Shown piece after piece: positions 17,012 to 24,230 of a stretch of 47,244 nucleotides of DNA (the first letter of the stretch is position 1; every line of letters starts with the position of its first letter). The stretch comes from Prolixibacteraceae bacterium (GTDB taxonomy: Bacteria; Bacteroidota; Bacteroidia; Bacteroidales; Prolixibacteraceae). The notes under the pieces are model-generated. The model saw nothing but the letters and a program-made list of their open reading frames with translations, had not been told where the DNA came from and did not search any database. A program made the position numbers and the translations under genes. Location: NCBI GenBank assembly GCA_016933815.1, contig JAFGAF010000194.1, forward strand, positions 1 through 47,244, given 5' to 3'.

Positions 17012-19210
17012 TTAATATTTGTTTATCGTGTAACGCAATCCAAAATAGATTTTTCGGCCATGCACCGGCCCCCATACCATTGAGCCATCGAAGTTTTCAC
17101 TCCATGGATCGTTTGATGAAATTATGGGCTGGTGCATTTTGAAACTGCCCAGGTTTTCGCTGCCCAAATAAAAGCTCCAACGTTTGAAATTTTTGGTTAT
17201 TTGTGCATTGAAAACAGTAAACGGATCGAAGCTTTCGTCCCAAAGCGGATTGTTGGTTGACGGATCGGGCATTCGACCACCGCCGTTGAACTGGCTGGTG
17301 AAATCGAACTGCCATTTATTCAACCGGGTTGCATAGCTCAGGCTCAACAAACCTTTATAGCGGCTTGTTAACGGCATTTCGCGCAGTTGCCCGTTAATGG
17401 TTTGTTTCACATCGTTGATGCGATAAGCTGCATTAAGCGTAAAGCCCCTGAAGAGCTCGTAAAACATTTCGGCCTGAAAAGCATTGGAATACGAACGTCC
17501 ATCGAGATTGGTAAAATGAACCGTGTGCACATCGCTATCAACATCGCGTACGAGCTGATTGATGAAATTTGTGTGGTAGAAATCAACCATAAATGTTAAG
17601 TCGCGTGCGTTTATTGGAAATTTTACTGTAAAACTTGTTCCCAAATTACTTGCTTCTTCCTGTTTCAAATTTTTATCAATAATAATTTCTCTCGAACTGG
17701 CCAAAAGGTAACTGTTTTCAGCCAAGGGAACAGGCGTGCGAAAACCTTTTCCGGCCGACAAGCGCCAGAGTAAATTCTCGTTAATATTCCAACGGGCATG
17801 AATACGGGGCGTAAAAAACAAGCCATAAATATTGCTGTAATCGGCCCTTATTCCGGCTAACACATTTAACTTATGGTGCAAATTGTAATTGTATTCAAAA
17901 AAAGCACCCGGCACCAATTCGTTGTGTTCCCTATTGCTATTATTGAGCCTTTCGGTAAAAAAGTCGCCCAAAAACGAAGCCCCGGTTTTGTAACTGTGCA
18001 GGTCGGAACCAAAATTGCCCATGTAAATTACATTCAAATAAGCATTGGTTTGTGCACCTTGGTAAGTGGCAGCACCATATACCGATTGCTGACTGTGATA
18101 ACTTCCCGATGCCTGAATACCTAAACTGGTTCCGGGTTTGTCGAAAATAATCCCGTTTTTACCAAAAACTTCGTAGCGGCGTGTTTTGATATCGATAGCA
18201 TACAAGTTATTGGGTAAGTTGCTGAATGCACCCAACTGGCCGGTTTGTAAGTGTTCATCGAGCACTTTAACACCAATTTCGCGGTGACCGCCATTTTTGG
18301 GCATAAAATTCCAACGGTTTATAAAATTTATTTGTTGAGTATTGGGCATATCGAGAAACGAATCGCCGTTATCGTCGATGGCTTTGCTTTGGTTTTCGCC
18401 ATGCAAAAGAATCATGGTTGAAACCTCGTCGTTCAACTGATATGCATAATTGAAATTGGCTTCGGTTTTCATGGCATCGTTAGCGTAAAGATTCAGGTGC
18501 AAAACTTCGGTGCCATGTGGTTTTTTGTATTCAACATTGATTTGCCCCGCAATGGCTTCGTAACCATTCACCACCGACGAAGTGCCCTTCGATATTTGTA
18601 TCGACTCCATCCAGGGGCCGGGCACATGGCCTAGTCCGTAGGTGGCCGACATGCCCCTTATTGATGGCATATTTTCGGTAATGGTTTGCACGTAAATGCC
18701 CGACAGACCAAGCATTTTGATCTGCTTGGCACCGGTTACGGCATCGGTAAAATTCACATCAACCGAAGCATTTGTTTCGAAGCTTTCGGAAAGGTTGCAA
18801 CAAGCAGCTTTTTGCAATTCGGCTGTTGTTACTTTTGTAGTTTGTATGGCACTCATGGTTGAGTGGTACTGTCCTTGGCGTCGTTTGCTCACCACCACTT
18901 CGTCCAACTCGGTATTTTTTTCGAGTAAAATTTGCAATGGCTTTTCGCTGTCGATATGATAAATGGTATCGGACAAGTATCCTACAAACGAAATAATTAA
19001 GGGTACATTTTCACCCGTATACAACGAAATTTCGAACTCGCCATTGGCATTCGATGTGGTGCCATGATTGGTGCCTGCCCAGTAAATATTTGCTCCTGCT
19101 ATAACATCGCCGGGCAAATCCTTGTCTTTTACAAGGCCTTTTACCGATTCGTTTGATCCAAAAACAATGTTTGAAAACAGCAGAAGCGCAATAATAAGTA
19201 TTGACTTCAT
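17012..19210 (-). CDS. TonB-dependent receptor, metal-associated type
   Basis: A 732-aa outer-membrane receptor with a signal peptide, an N-terminal carboxypeptidase-regulatory-like domain (about 22-100: VKGLVKDKDLPGDVIAGANIYW), a plug (about 110-235) and a 22-strand barrel. The plug contains ACCNLSESFETNASVDVNFTDAVTGAKQI, a hallmark of receptors found beside HMA proteins in Bacteroidetes; the paired Cys may bind metal. It lies between a Cys/His-rich membrane protein gene and an HMA gene, so copper or a similar metal, possibly as a chelate, is the likely substrate (inference). Confidence 0.9.
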   Translation of the reverse strand: MKSILIIALLLFSNIVFGSNESVKGLVKDKDLPGDVIAGANIYWAGTNHGTTSNANGEFEISLYTGENVPLIISFVGYLSDTIYHIDSEKPLQILLEKNTELDEVVVSKRRQGQYHSTMSAIQTTKVTTAELQKAACCNLSESFETNASVDVNFTDAVTGAKQIKMLGLSGIYVQTITENMPSIRGMSATYGLGHVPGPWMESIQISKGTSSVVNGYEAIAGQINVEYKKPHGTEVLHLNLYANDAMKTEANFNYAYQLNDEVSTMILLHGENQSKAIDDNGDSFLDMPNTQQINFINRWNFMPKNGGHREIGVKVLDEHLQTGQLGAFSNLPNNLYAIDIKTRRYEVFGKNGIIFDKPGTSLGIQASGSYHSQQSVYGAATYQGAQTNAYLNVIYMGNFGSDLHSYKTGASFLGDFFTERLNNSNREHNELVPGAFFEYNYNLHHKLNVLAGIRADYSNIYGLFFTPRIHARWNINENLLWRLSAGKGFRTPVPLAENSYLLASSREIIIDKNLKQEEASNLGTSFTVKFPINARDLTFMVDFYHTNFINQLVRDVDSDVHTVHFTNLDGRSYSNAFQAEMFYELFRGFTLNAAYRINDVKQTINGQLREMPLTSRYKGLLSLSYATRLNKWQFDFTSQFNGGGRMPDPSTNNPLWDESFDPFTVFNAQITKNFKRWSFYLGSENLGSFKMHQPIISSNDPWSENFDGSMVWGPVHGRKIYFGLRYTINKY

Positions 19211-19265
19211 AATGAATAAATTGAAAATTAGACAATTGATTTAATTAAAATGCAAAAGCCAATTT

Positions 19266-19715
19266 TCATAAACGAAGTACGCATATTTGATTGAGAAGGG
19301 ACTTGCCCCATTCCAAAGGAGTAAACGGAATATAATCGACATCAAAAGATGTAGTTTGTGCTGAAAATTTATTGAAAACTGTGATTAAAAAAGGCAATAC
19401 CAAAACAGGCAATACCAAGGTTGATTTACCCGCTTTAGCTTCGGTAACTTCGTAGTCGATTTTAGCAAATTTTGAAGATGAATGGTGCTGATTTTCGTCG
19501 TGTTCGTGATCGGGCAAACTACAACAAGAAGCCTCATTAACATTTGAGGTACAACATGAACAATCTTTATCTTCATTGACTGAGAACACAGCAACTTCGA
19601 CATGCTCATCATCGCATCCGCCACAAAAAGTGGTGATGATGTTAAACCCTATGCCCGAAAACAATATTAATGACAAAAGGGCTAAAGCAGTTGTATTTCG
19701 ATAAACTTTTCTCAT
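19266..19715 (-). CDS. Small Cys/His-rich membrane or secreted protein
   Basis: A 149-aa protein with an N-terminal hydrophobic segment (residues 9-30), CGGC, CSCC, SCC and a HEHDENQHH cluster in the middle, and a second hydrophobic segment (about 99-113). The Cys pairs and His run suggest transition-metal binding. It resembles the small HYC/CC-type proteins encoded next to metal-linked TonB receptors in Bacteroidetes (from memory, not checked). First gene of the trio ending with the HMA protein. Confidence 0.65.
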   Translation of the reverse strand: MRKVYRNTTALALLSLILFSGIGFNIITTFCGGCDDEHVEVAVFSVNEDKDCSCCTSNVNEASCCSLPDHEHDENQHHSSSKFAKIDYEVTEAKAGKSTLVLPVLVLPFLITVFNKFSAQTTSFDVDYIPFTPLEWGKSLLNQICVLRL

Positions 19716-19790
19716 CTATAAATAAAAGACAAAATTGTTTCTTTTTAAGAATTTTTCAAAACATACGATGTTAAATAATACTTAAAATTT

Positions 19791-21329
19791 CTATTTGCGA
19801 GCCAAAGCTCCTGTTGGGCAGGCATCGGCAACCTTTTCGGCAATTAGCTTTAGTCCGTCGTTAATACTTTCGTTAAAAGGCACGCCAATTTCAACATCGA
19901 AACCACGACCAATATATGTGAAACCAAAAGGTTCGCCATATTTTTCGGTCAGTCGAACGCAAATGCCGCATTTGATGCATTTTTCGGGTTCGTAAACAAT
20001 GGTTTCGTGAAAAACTTTGCGCACTGGTTTGCGCTCGTTGTAATAAAAACGCTGTTGAACGGCTCCGTATCGATCGGAATATTCGCGCAGTTTGCAATTA
20101 TCGATTTTACGACAATCGCAATGCAGGCAACGGGCAGCTTCGGCCATTACTTCGTTTTTGGTAAAGCCTGCCAACATGCCATTACCGGGTTCAAATCGAT
20201 CATCTACAACCGACTCCTTTATGTATTGCGCATATTCAGGAATAATGAGTTTCCCAAATTTTGAATTGAATTTCATGGGTTGGCCTACAACTGCTTTACC
20301 ATTTAACATTTGCCAAACAGCAGCGGCAGCCTCTTTGCCTTGTGCCAACGAGCGGATTGCCAACTTCGATGGGCGTAAGGTATTCCCAACAGCATAAACG
20401 CCCGGCAAATTGGTGAGGTAGTTGTTGTTATCGGCATCGAAACCTTTGGCGGCAATGCTTATGCCCCAGGTTTTTTGTTCGTCGGTAATCAGGCCCGAAG
20501 CAAGAATCACCGCATCGTACTTTTCGCGCAACTGTTCAAATTCGGCTTTGGCGATTTCGGTATTCATATTAAACTGAACGCCCAATTTTTCGATAACTGA
20601 TATTTCGCGATCGAGCACTGCTTTGGGCAGCCTGTCTTCGCTAATTTCGGTGCGCATTTGTCCGCCGGCCATTGGTGCTTTATCGTAAATATCGGCTTGA
20701 ATGCCAAGCATTTGCAAGTAATAAGCAGCCGATAGCCCGGCAGCCCCGCTTCCTATCACTGCCACTTTATGACCTGTAGGCTGAGCGGGTTTTTCGTCGT
20801 AAACACCTTCGTCGCCGGCCGAACGTTTTAACAAACAAATGGAAACAGCGCCATCGATGGGTTTGCGCCTGCATGCCCCCTCGCAAGGTGCCGGACAAAT
20901 GTGCCCTAACACCGATGGCAGTGCAATGTTTTGTTTTACCACCCGTAGTGCCTCGTCGAACTTACCTGCAGCCAAAAGGCGGTTCATGGTTGGAATATCC
21001 ATGTGAGCCGGACAGGCAATGGTACAGGGTGCTTCGCAATCGCCCACATGATCGGAAAGCAGCAACTCGAGCCCTGTTTGGCGAGCTTCGCGTATCTCGT
21101 CATCAATGGTAACTATATTCATGCCTTCTTCAACTGGAATGGAGCACGAAGGCAATAGTTTCCCGTTATTGGTATTTTTTACCAAGCAAATCATGCACGA
21201 GGTATGGTTCTCAAGCTCTTTGTTGTGGCACATGGTAGGAATTTCGAAGCCCAGTTTTTCTGCTGCTTCGAGAATGGTTGTACCCGGCTCAACCTCAACA
21301 GGTTTGTTGTTTACTGTTATTTTGATCAT
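19791..21329 (-). CDS. Iron-sulfur flavoprotein, GltD-like but lacking the NAD(P)H-binding domain
   Basis: A 512-aa multi-domain redox protein. Order: a 2Fe-2S domain (Cys34, 45, 48, 62); a GltD/DPD-type 4Fe-4S domain (Cys98, 102, 106, 145, 149, 153); an FAD Rossmann fold (VIGSGAAGLSAAYYL, 191-205); a GVYAVGN strand near 310-315 where GGD is usual; the AARCLHCDC tail; and a C-terminal 4Fe-4S segment with CIKCGIC and ACPTGA like HydA/NuoG proteins. The second Rossmann fold that binds NAD(P)H in GltD is absent between residues 280 and 305. ATG 21329 is chosen over TTG 21338. Partner proteins are not nearby; the electron donor is unknown. Confidence 0.8.
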   Translation of the reverse strand: MIKITVNNKPVEVEPGTTILEAAEKLGFEIPTMCHNKELENHTSCMICLVKNTNNGKLLPSCSIPVEEGMNIVTIDDEIREARQTGLELLLSDHVGDCEAPCTIACPAHMDIPTMNRLLAAGKFDEALRVVKQNIALPSVLGHICPAPCEGACRRKPIDGAVSICLLKRSAGDEGVYDEKPAQPTGHKVAVIGSGAAGLSAAYYLQMLGIQADIYDKAPMAGGQMRTEISEDRLPKAVLDREISVIEKLGVQFNMNTEIAKAEFEQLREKYDAVILASGLITDEQKTWGISIAAKGFDADNNNYLTNLPGVYAVGNTLRPSKLAIRSLAQGKEAAAAVWQMLNGKAVVGQPMKFNSKFGKLIIPEYAQYIKESVVDDRFEPGNGMLAGFTKNEVMAEAARCLHCDCRKIDNCKLREYSDRYGAVQQRFYYNERKPVRKVFHETIVYEPEKCIKCGICVRLTEKYGEPFGFTYIGRGFDVEIGVPFNESINDGLKLIAEKVADACPTGALARK

Positions 21330-21344
21330 AAGCAACAAAAATAC

Positions 21345-21386
21345 AAAAAAAACAACAGGAACCTGTTGATTGCAAGTTCCTGTTGT
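21345..21386 (-). terminator. Terminator after the winged-helix gene
   Basis: Perfect 11-bp arms ACAACAGGAAC (21352-21362) and GTTCCTGTTGT (21376-21386), followed on the minus strand by eight T residues. It separates the 57-aa gene from the flavoprotein gene, whose start is only 16 bp further on, so it could also act as an attenuator for that gene. Confidence 0.75.
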
Positions 21387-21410
21387 GTTAAAGCAAGGTT
21401 AATGACCAAA

Positions 21411-21584
21411 CTATTTTGGAGCCCAGTAACACCTAACCGGCGAAACAATTGCGCCATCGGTTTTGAGCTCTTTCATGGCTTTATCGACCTCTTTTTTGTC
21501 CAATCCCGAAGCTTCGGCAATTTCGCCGGCTTTAAGGGGCTTTCCTGCCTTTTGCAGGGCTTCCATTACTTTTTCTTTGCTCAT
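21411..21584 (-). CDS. 57-aa winged-helix DNA-binding protein
   Basis: Short open frame reading [20 protein letters not shown], then [20 protein letters not shown] and [17 protein letters not shown]. The pattern is a minimal winged helix: helix 1, [14 protein letters not shown] as helix 2, [12 protein letters not shown] as recognition helix and a beta wing ending RCYWAP. Stand-alone winged helices of this size occur in anaerobic Bacteroidetes and clostridia. ATG 21584 is followed by good codon use. It lies upstream of the iron-sulfur flavoprotein gene, with a terminator between them, and may regulate it. Confidence 0.8.
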   Translation of the reverse strand: MSKEKVMEALQKAGKPLKAGEIAEASGLDKKEVDKAMKELKTDGAIVSPVRCYWAPK

Positions 21585-21610
21585 AATATTTAATTTACAC
21601 CATCAAATAA

Positions 21611-22735
21611 TTATCTATACAGATTCAAATAGTTATCAAATGCATATACTCGACTTCTTTGACCACCAGTCTTTTCGTTCAATATATTAAGTTTCTCTAA
21701 ATCAGATATTAACTTATATGACGATGGCATTGAAATCGAAGCAACTTCACTTACCTTGGCAGCAGTAATCATCGGGCGTTTATATAAATATTCAATTACT
21801 TTCTTTGCCTTTAACGCTCTGCTGCCCAACAACTGAATGTCGTTATCAATTTGCTTTTGAAGTTGTAATATATTGTCAAAAGTGAAAATTCCATTTTTTG
21901 CAGTCTCAGTTACTCCAACAAGAAAAAATTTAAACCATTGCGCTAAATCATTTTTTTCTCTTACTGTAGTTAAATTATCGTAGTACAATTGTCTGTTTTT
22001 CTCAAAAAAATCGGATAAATACAAAACTGGTTTTTGCAATATTCCTTTGCTTACTAAATAAAGAGGAATCAAAAGTCGCCCAACCCGACCATTTCCATCA
22101 AGAAAAGGGTGAATTGTTTCAAATTGGTAATGAATCAAGCCTATTTTCAGCAATTCAGGTATATGAAAGTTTTCATTATGAATAAATTTTTCTATATCAC
22201 TCATCATATCAGCAACAGAGCTATGAACCGGGGGAATAAACACAGCATCATTTATTGTTGCTCCGCCAATCCAATTTTGACTAGTCCGAAATTCGCCCGG
22301 CTGTTTTTTTTCTCCTCGTACACCTTGAAGTAATACTCGATGAGTTTCTCTGATTAGCCGCGATGAAAAAGGCAGTTTATCAAATTGTTCAATAGCCCAT
22401 TCCATTGCTTTTATGTAGTTCTGAACTTCCTCCCAATCATCTCGTTTATCTAAAGGCAAATCCTCTTTATCCAAAAGAGCTTCATCCATATTTGTCTGTG
22501 TTCCTTCAATCCTACTGCTCTGAGTAGCTTCCTTTAACACATGCATACTGATAAACAACTCAATATTGGGAATATATTTTGAATACATATCCAACCTGCC
22601 TAATTCCCTGTCAGCTTCACTTAATAGTTGCAATATTTCCATATTGTCAACTTGTAATTGCCTGTTAATATATTCAGGTTGAAAGCTTCTGTAATAACCC
22701 TGATTTATGTATTGCCCTGATATAAACTGTTTCAT
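21611..22735 (-). CDS. Fic family AMP-transferase with C-terminal winged helix
   Basis: A 374-aa Fic protein. The catalytic motif HPFLDGNGRVGR (residues 209-220) is complete, so the enzyme should transfer AMP or another nucleotide from NTP to a target protein. An inhibitory helix motif SSRIEG (73-78) precedes the Fic core, placing it in the self-inhibited class II. The last ~70 residues (KAKKVIEYLYKRPMITAAKVSEVASISMPSSYKLISDLEKLNIL) form a winged helix. The protein could therefore bind the perfect inverted repeat just upstream of its own promoter. Target unknown; it stands alone as an accessory gene. Confidence 0.92.
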   Translation of the reverse strand: MKQFISGQYINQGYYRSFQPEYINRQLQVDNMEILQLLSEADRELGRLDMYSKYIPNIELFISMHVLKEATQSSRIEGTQTNMDEALLDKEDLPLDKRDDWEEVQNYIKAMEWAIEQFDKLPFSSRLIRETHRVLLQGVRGEKKQPGEFRTSQNWIGGATINDAVFIPPVHSSVADMMSDIEKFIHNENFHIPELLKIGLIHYQFETIHPFLDGNGRVGRLLIPLYLVSKGILQKPVLYLSDFFEKNRQLYYDNLTTVREKNDLAQWFKFFLVGVTETAKNGIFTFDNILQLQKQIDNDIQLLGSRALKAKKVIEYLYKRPMITAAKVSEVASISMPSSYKLISDLEKLNILNEKTGGQRSRVYAFDNYLNLYR

Positions 22736-22749
22736 TATGATTTTTTAAA

Positions 22750-22796
22750 CAAAGATAAACCTTATTTAATATTTTGCCATATTTATTAAATAAGGT
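22750..22796 (-). promoter_or_regulatory. fic promoter with a 12-bp inverted-repeat operator
   Basis: TATCTTTG on the minus strand at 22757-22750, 14 nt from the fic start. Directly upstream, ACCTTATTTAAT (22759-22770) and ATTAAATAAGGT (22785-22796) are perfect 12-bp inverted repeats with a 14-bp spacer. They cover the region where a -33 element would be, as expected for a repressor site. No T tract follows, so it is not a terminator. Confidence 0.65.
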
Positions 22797-22949
22797 ATTG
22801 ATTTATTTAAAAATCAAAACATTTTCTTTAATACAAAGTTGTCTTTTCCATGCCGATAACTACATATCAATAATTTCCAATCCTTTCTGATTGTGCTCGG
22901 AAAACAATAAATGAATTCTCTCAGTCAGTTGACAAATATCGAAAAGCAA

Positions 22950-23525
22950 CTAAAACCTTTCGGCCACAACTTTCCAGTCGAGTATTTTCCAAAAGTCTTC
23001 GATGTATTTAGGGCGAAGGTTTTGTTTATCGAGATAATAAGCGTGCTCCCACACATCGCAGGTCATTAACGGGGTAAGGCCATCGGTCATGGGGTTGGCA
23101 GCGTTCGATGTTTGCACAATTTCGAGTTTGCCTTGTTTGTTCTTTACTAACCATGCCCAGCCACTGCCAAATAATGTTGCTGCAGCTTTGCTGAATTGTT
23201 CTTTAAAAGCGTCGAACGACCCAAAAGCCTCGTCGATAGCTGTTTTAAGCGCATCTTTAGGTTCTTTGCAACCATCGGCATTGAACTGATCGAAATAAAA
23301 AGTGTGATTCCAAACTTGTGCCCCGTTGTTGAAAATTCCGCCACTCGATTTCATGATAATTTCTTCGAGTGTTGCATTTTCGAACTCGGTACCTGCAATA
23401 AGGTTGTTTAGATTATTCACGTAAGCCTGATGATGTTTGCCATAGTGAAAATCGATGGTTTGTTTACTGATGTATGGTTCAAGCGCAGTAGGCGCATACT
23501 TGAGTGTTGGTAATTCGAATGCCAT
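22950..23525 (-). CDS. sodB: Iron/manganese superoxide dismutase
   Basis: A 191-aa Fe/Mn superoxide dismutase of normal length. The four metal ligands are seen: His27 in DFHYGKHHQAYV, His74 in VWNHTFYF, and Asp and His in CDVWEHAYYLDKQNLRPKYIEDFW. FGSGWAWLV is also typical. Sequence features favour Fe or either metal; the metal cannot be fixed by reading. No signal peptide, so cytoplasmic. With msrB upstream on the same strand it makes an oxidative-stress neighbourhood, though it has its own promoter (TATTTTTG at 23608-23601). Confidence 0.93.
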   Translation of the reverse strand: MAFELPTLKYAPTALEPYISKQTIDFHYGKHHQAYVNNLNNLIAGTEFENATLEEIIMKSSGGIFNNGAQVWNHTFYFDQFNADGCKEPKDALKTAIDEAFGSFDAFKEQFSKAAATLFGSGWAWLVKNKQGKLEIVQTSNAANPMTDGLTPLMTCDVWEHAYYLDKQNLRPKYIEDFWKILDWKVVAERF

Positions 23526-23600
23526 GTTGTTATTGATTTTTGGTTATACATAATAAAAACCGAAGATAATCATTTCGTCGGTGATAAGTAAACAGCATAC

Positions 23601-23608
23601 CAAAAATA
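23601..23608 (-). promoter_or_regulatory. -7 box of the superoxide dismutase gene
   Basis: TATTTTTG on the minus strand, about 75 nt upstream of the sod ATG. No clear -33 match at the usual spacing. Confidence 0.5.
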
Positions 23609-23673
23609 AAGTTGAAAAGTTTAAGGTATTTTCGGTCAATACGTATTTAGATTAAATTGAAATAAAACCAATA

Positions 23674-24117
23674 TCACTTCTTATCGGGCACAAATTTAAG
23701 CGAAACAGAGTTAACACAATGACGGGTATTCTTATTGGTAAAACGCTCGCCAATAAACACATGCCCCAAATGCCCACCACAATTGGCACAGGTAATTTCG
23801 GTGCGCCGACCGTCGGCATCGAGTGTATGTTTAACTGCGCCGGGCATTTCATCGTCGAAAGCCGGCCAGCCACAGCCACTATGGAACTTATCGTCCGATC
23901 GATAAAGCGGCGCTTCGCATTTGCGGCACACGTATGTACCCGTCTCAAAATGATCGGTATATTCGCCGGTAAAAGGGCGTTCGGTACCTTTTTGTTCAAT
24001 TACATAGCGTTCAAAATCGGTAAGCTCGTTGTATTTTAGTGAATCGTTTTGCATATTGTTTCCTATTAATATCAAAAGAAAAATAATTGTTTCCATAACC
24101 TTTTTTGTTATAGACAA
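23674..24117 (-). CDS. msrB: Peptide-methionine (R)-S-oxide reductase
   Basis: A 147-aa MsrB. It shows the two zinc CxxC pairs (CRKCEAP, CANCGGH), the SGCGWPAFD substrate loop, GGHLGHVF and the catalytic RHCVNSVSL. The full frame starts with a hydrophobic stretch ([12 protein letters not shown]) that may be a signal peptide or anchor, implying a periplasmic enzyme; starting at ATG 24054 would give a cytoplasmic form beginning just before the conserved domain. The hydrophobic in-frame extension makes the longer form more likely. It reduces R-sulfoxides of methionine in oxidised proteins. Confidence 0.9.
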   Translation of the reverse strand: MSITKKVMETIIFLLILIGNNMQNDSLKYNELTDFERYVIEQKGTERPFTGEYTDHFETGTYVCRKCEAPLYRSDDKFHSGCGWPAFDDEMPGAVKHTLDADGRRTEITCANCGGHLGHVFIGERFTNKNTRHCVNSVSLKFVPDKK

Positions 24118-24166
24118 ATGAGCAGATTGAAAAGTTCGAATTAAAAAATAATTACCCGATAATTAT

Positions 24167-24206
24167 AAAAAAAAAGACCGAAAGCTAATCAAGCCCACGG
24201 TCTTTT
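24167..24206 (-). terminator. Terminator of valS
   Basis: AAAAGACCG (24172-24180) and CGGTCTTTT (24198-24206) pair over 9 bp and are followed on the minus strand by nine T residues in total. It lies 25 bp beyond the valS stop. Confidence 0.85.
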
Positions 24207-24230
24207 CATAAAGATGTAATATTTAAATAT

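Noticed and set aside
22860-22949. In-frame open stretch of 29 codons after the superoxide dismutase stop (LLFDICQLTERIHLLFSEHN and on)
   Set aside because: It has protein-like composition but no ATG, no promoter and no match to anything I know; a 30-codon open frame by chance is not rare. It could be a worn gene remnant, but this cannot be supported.
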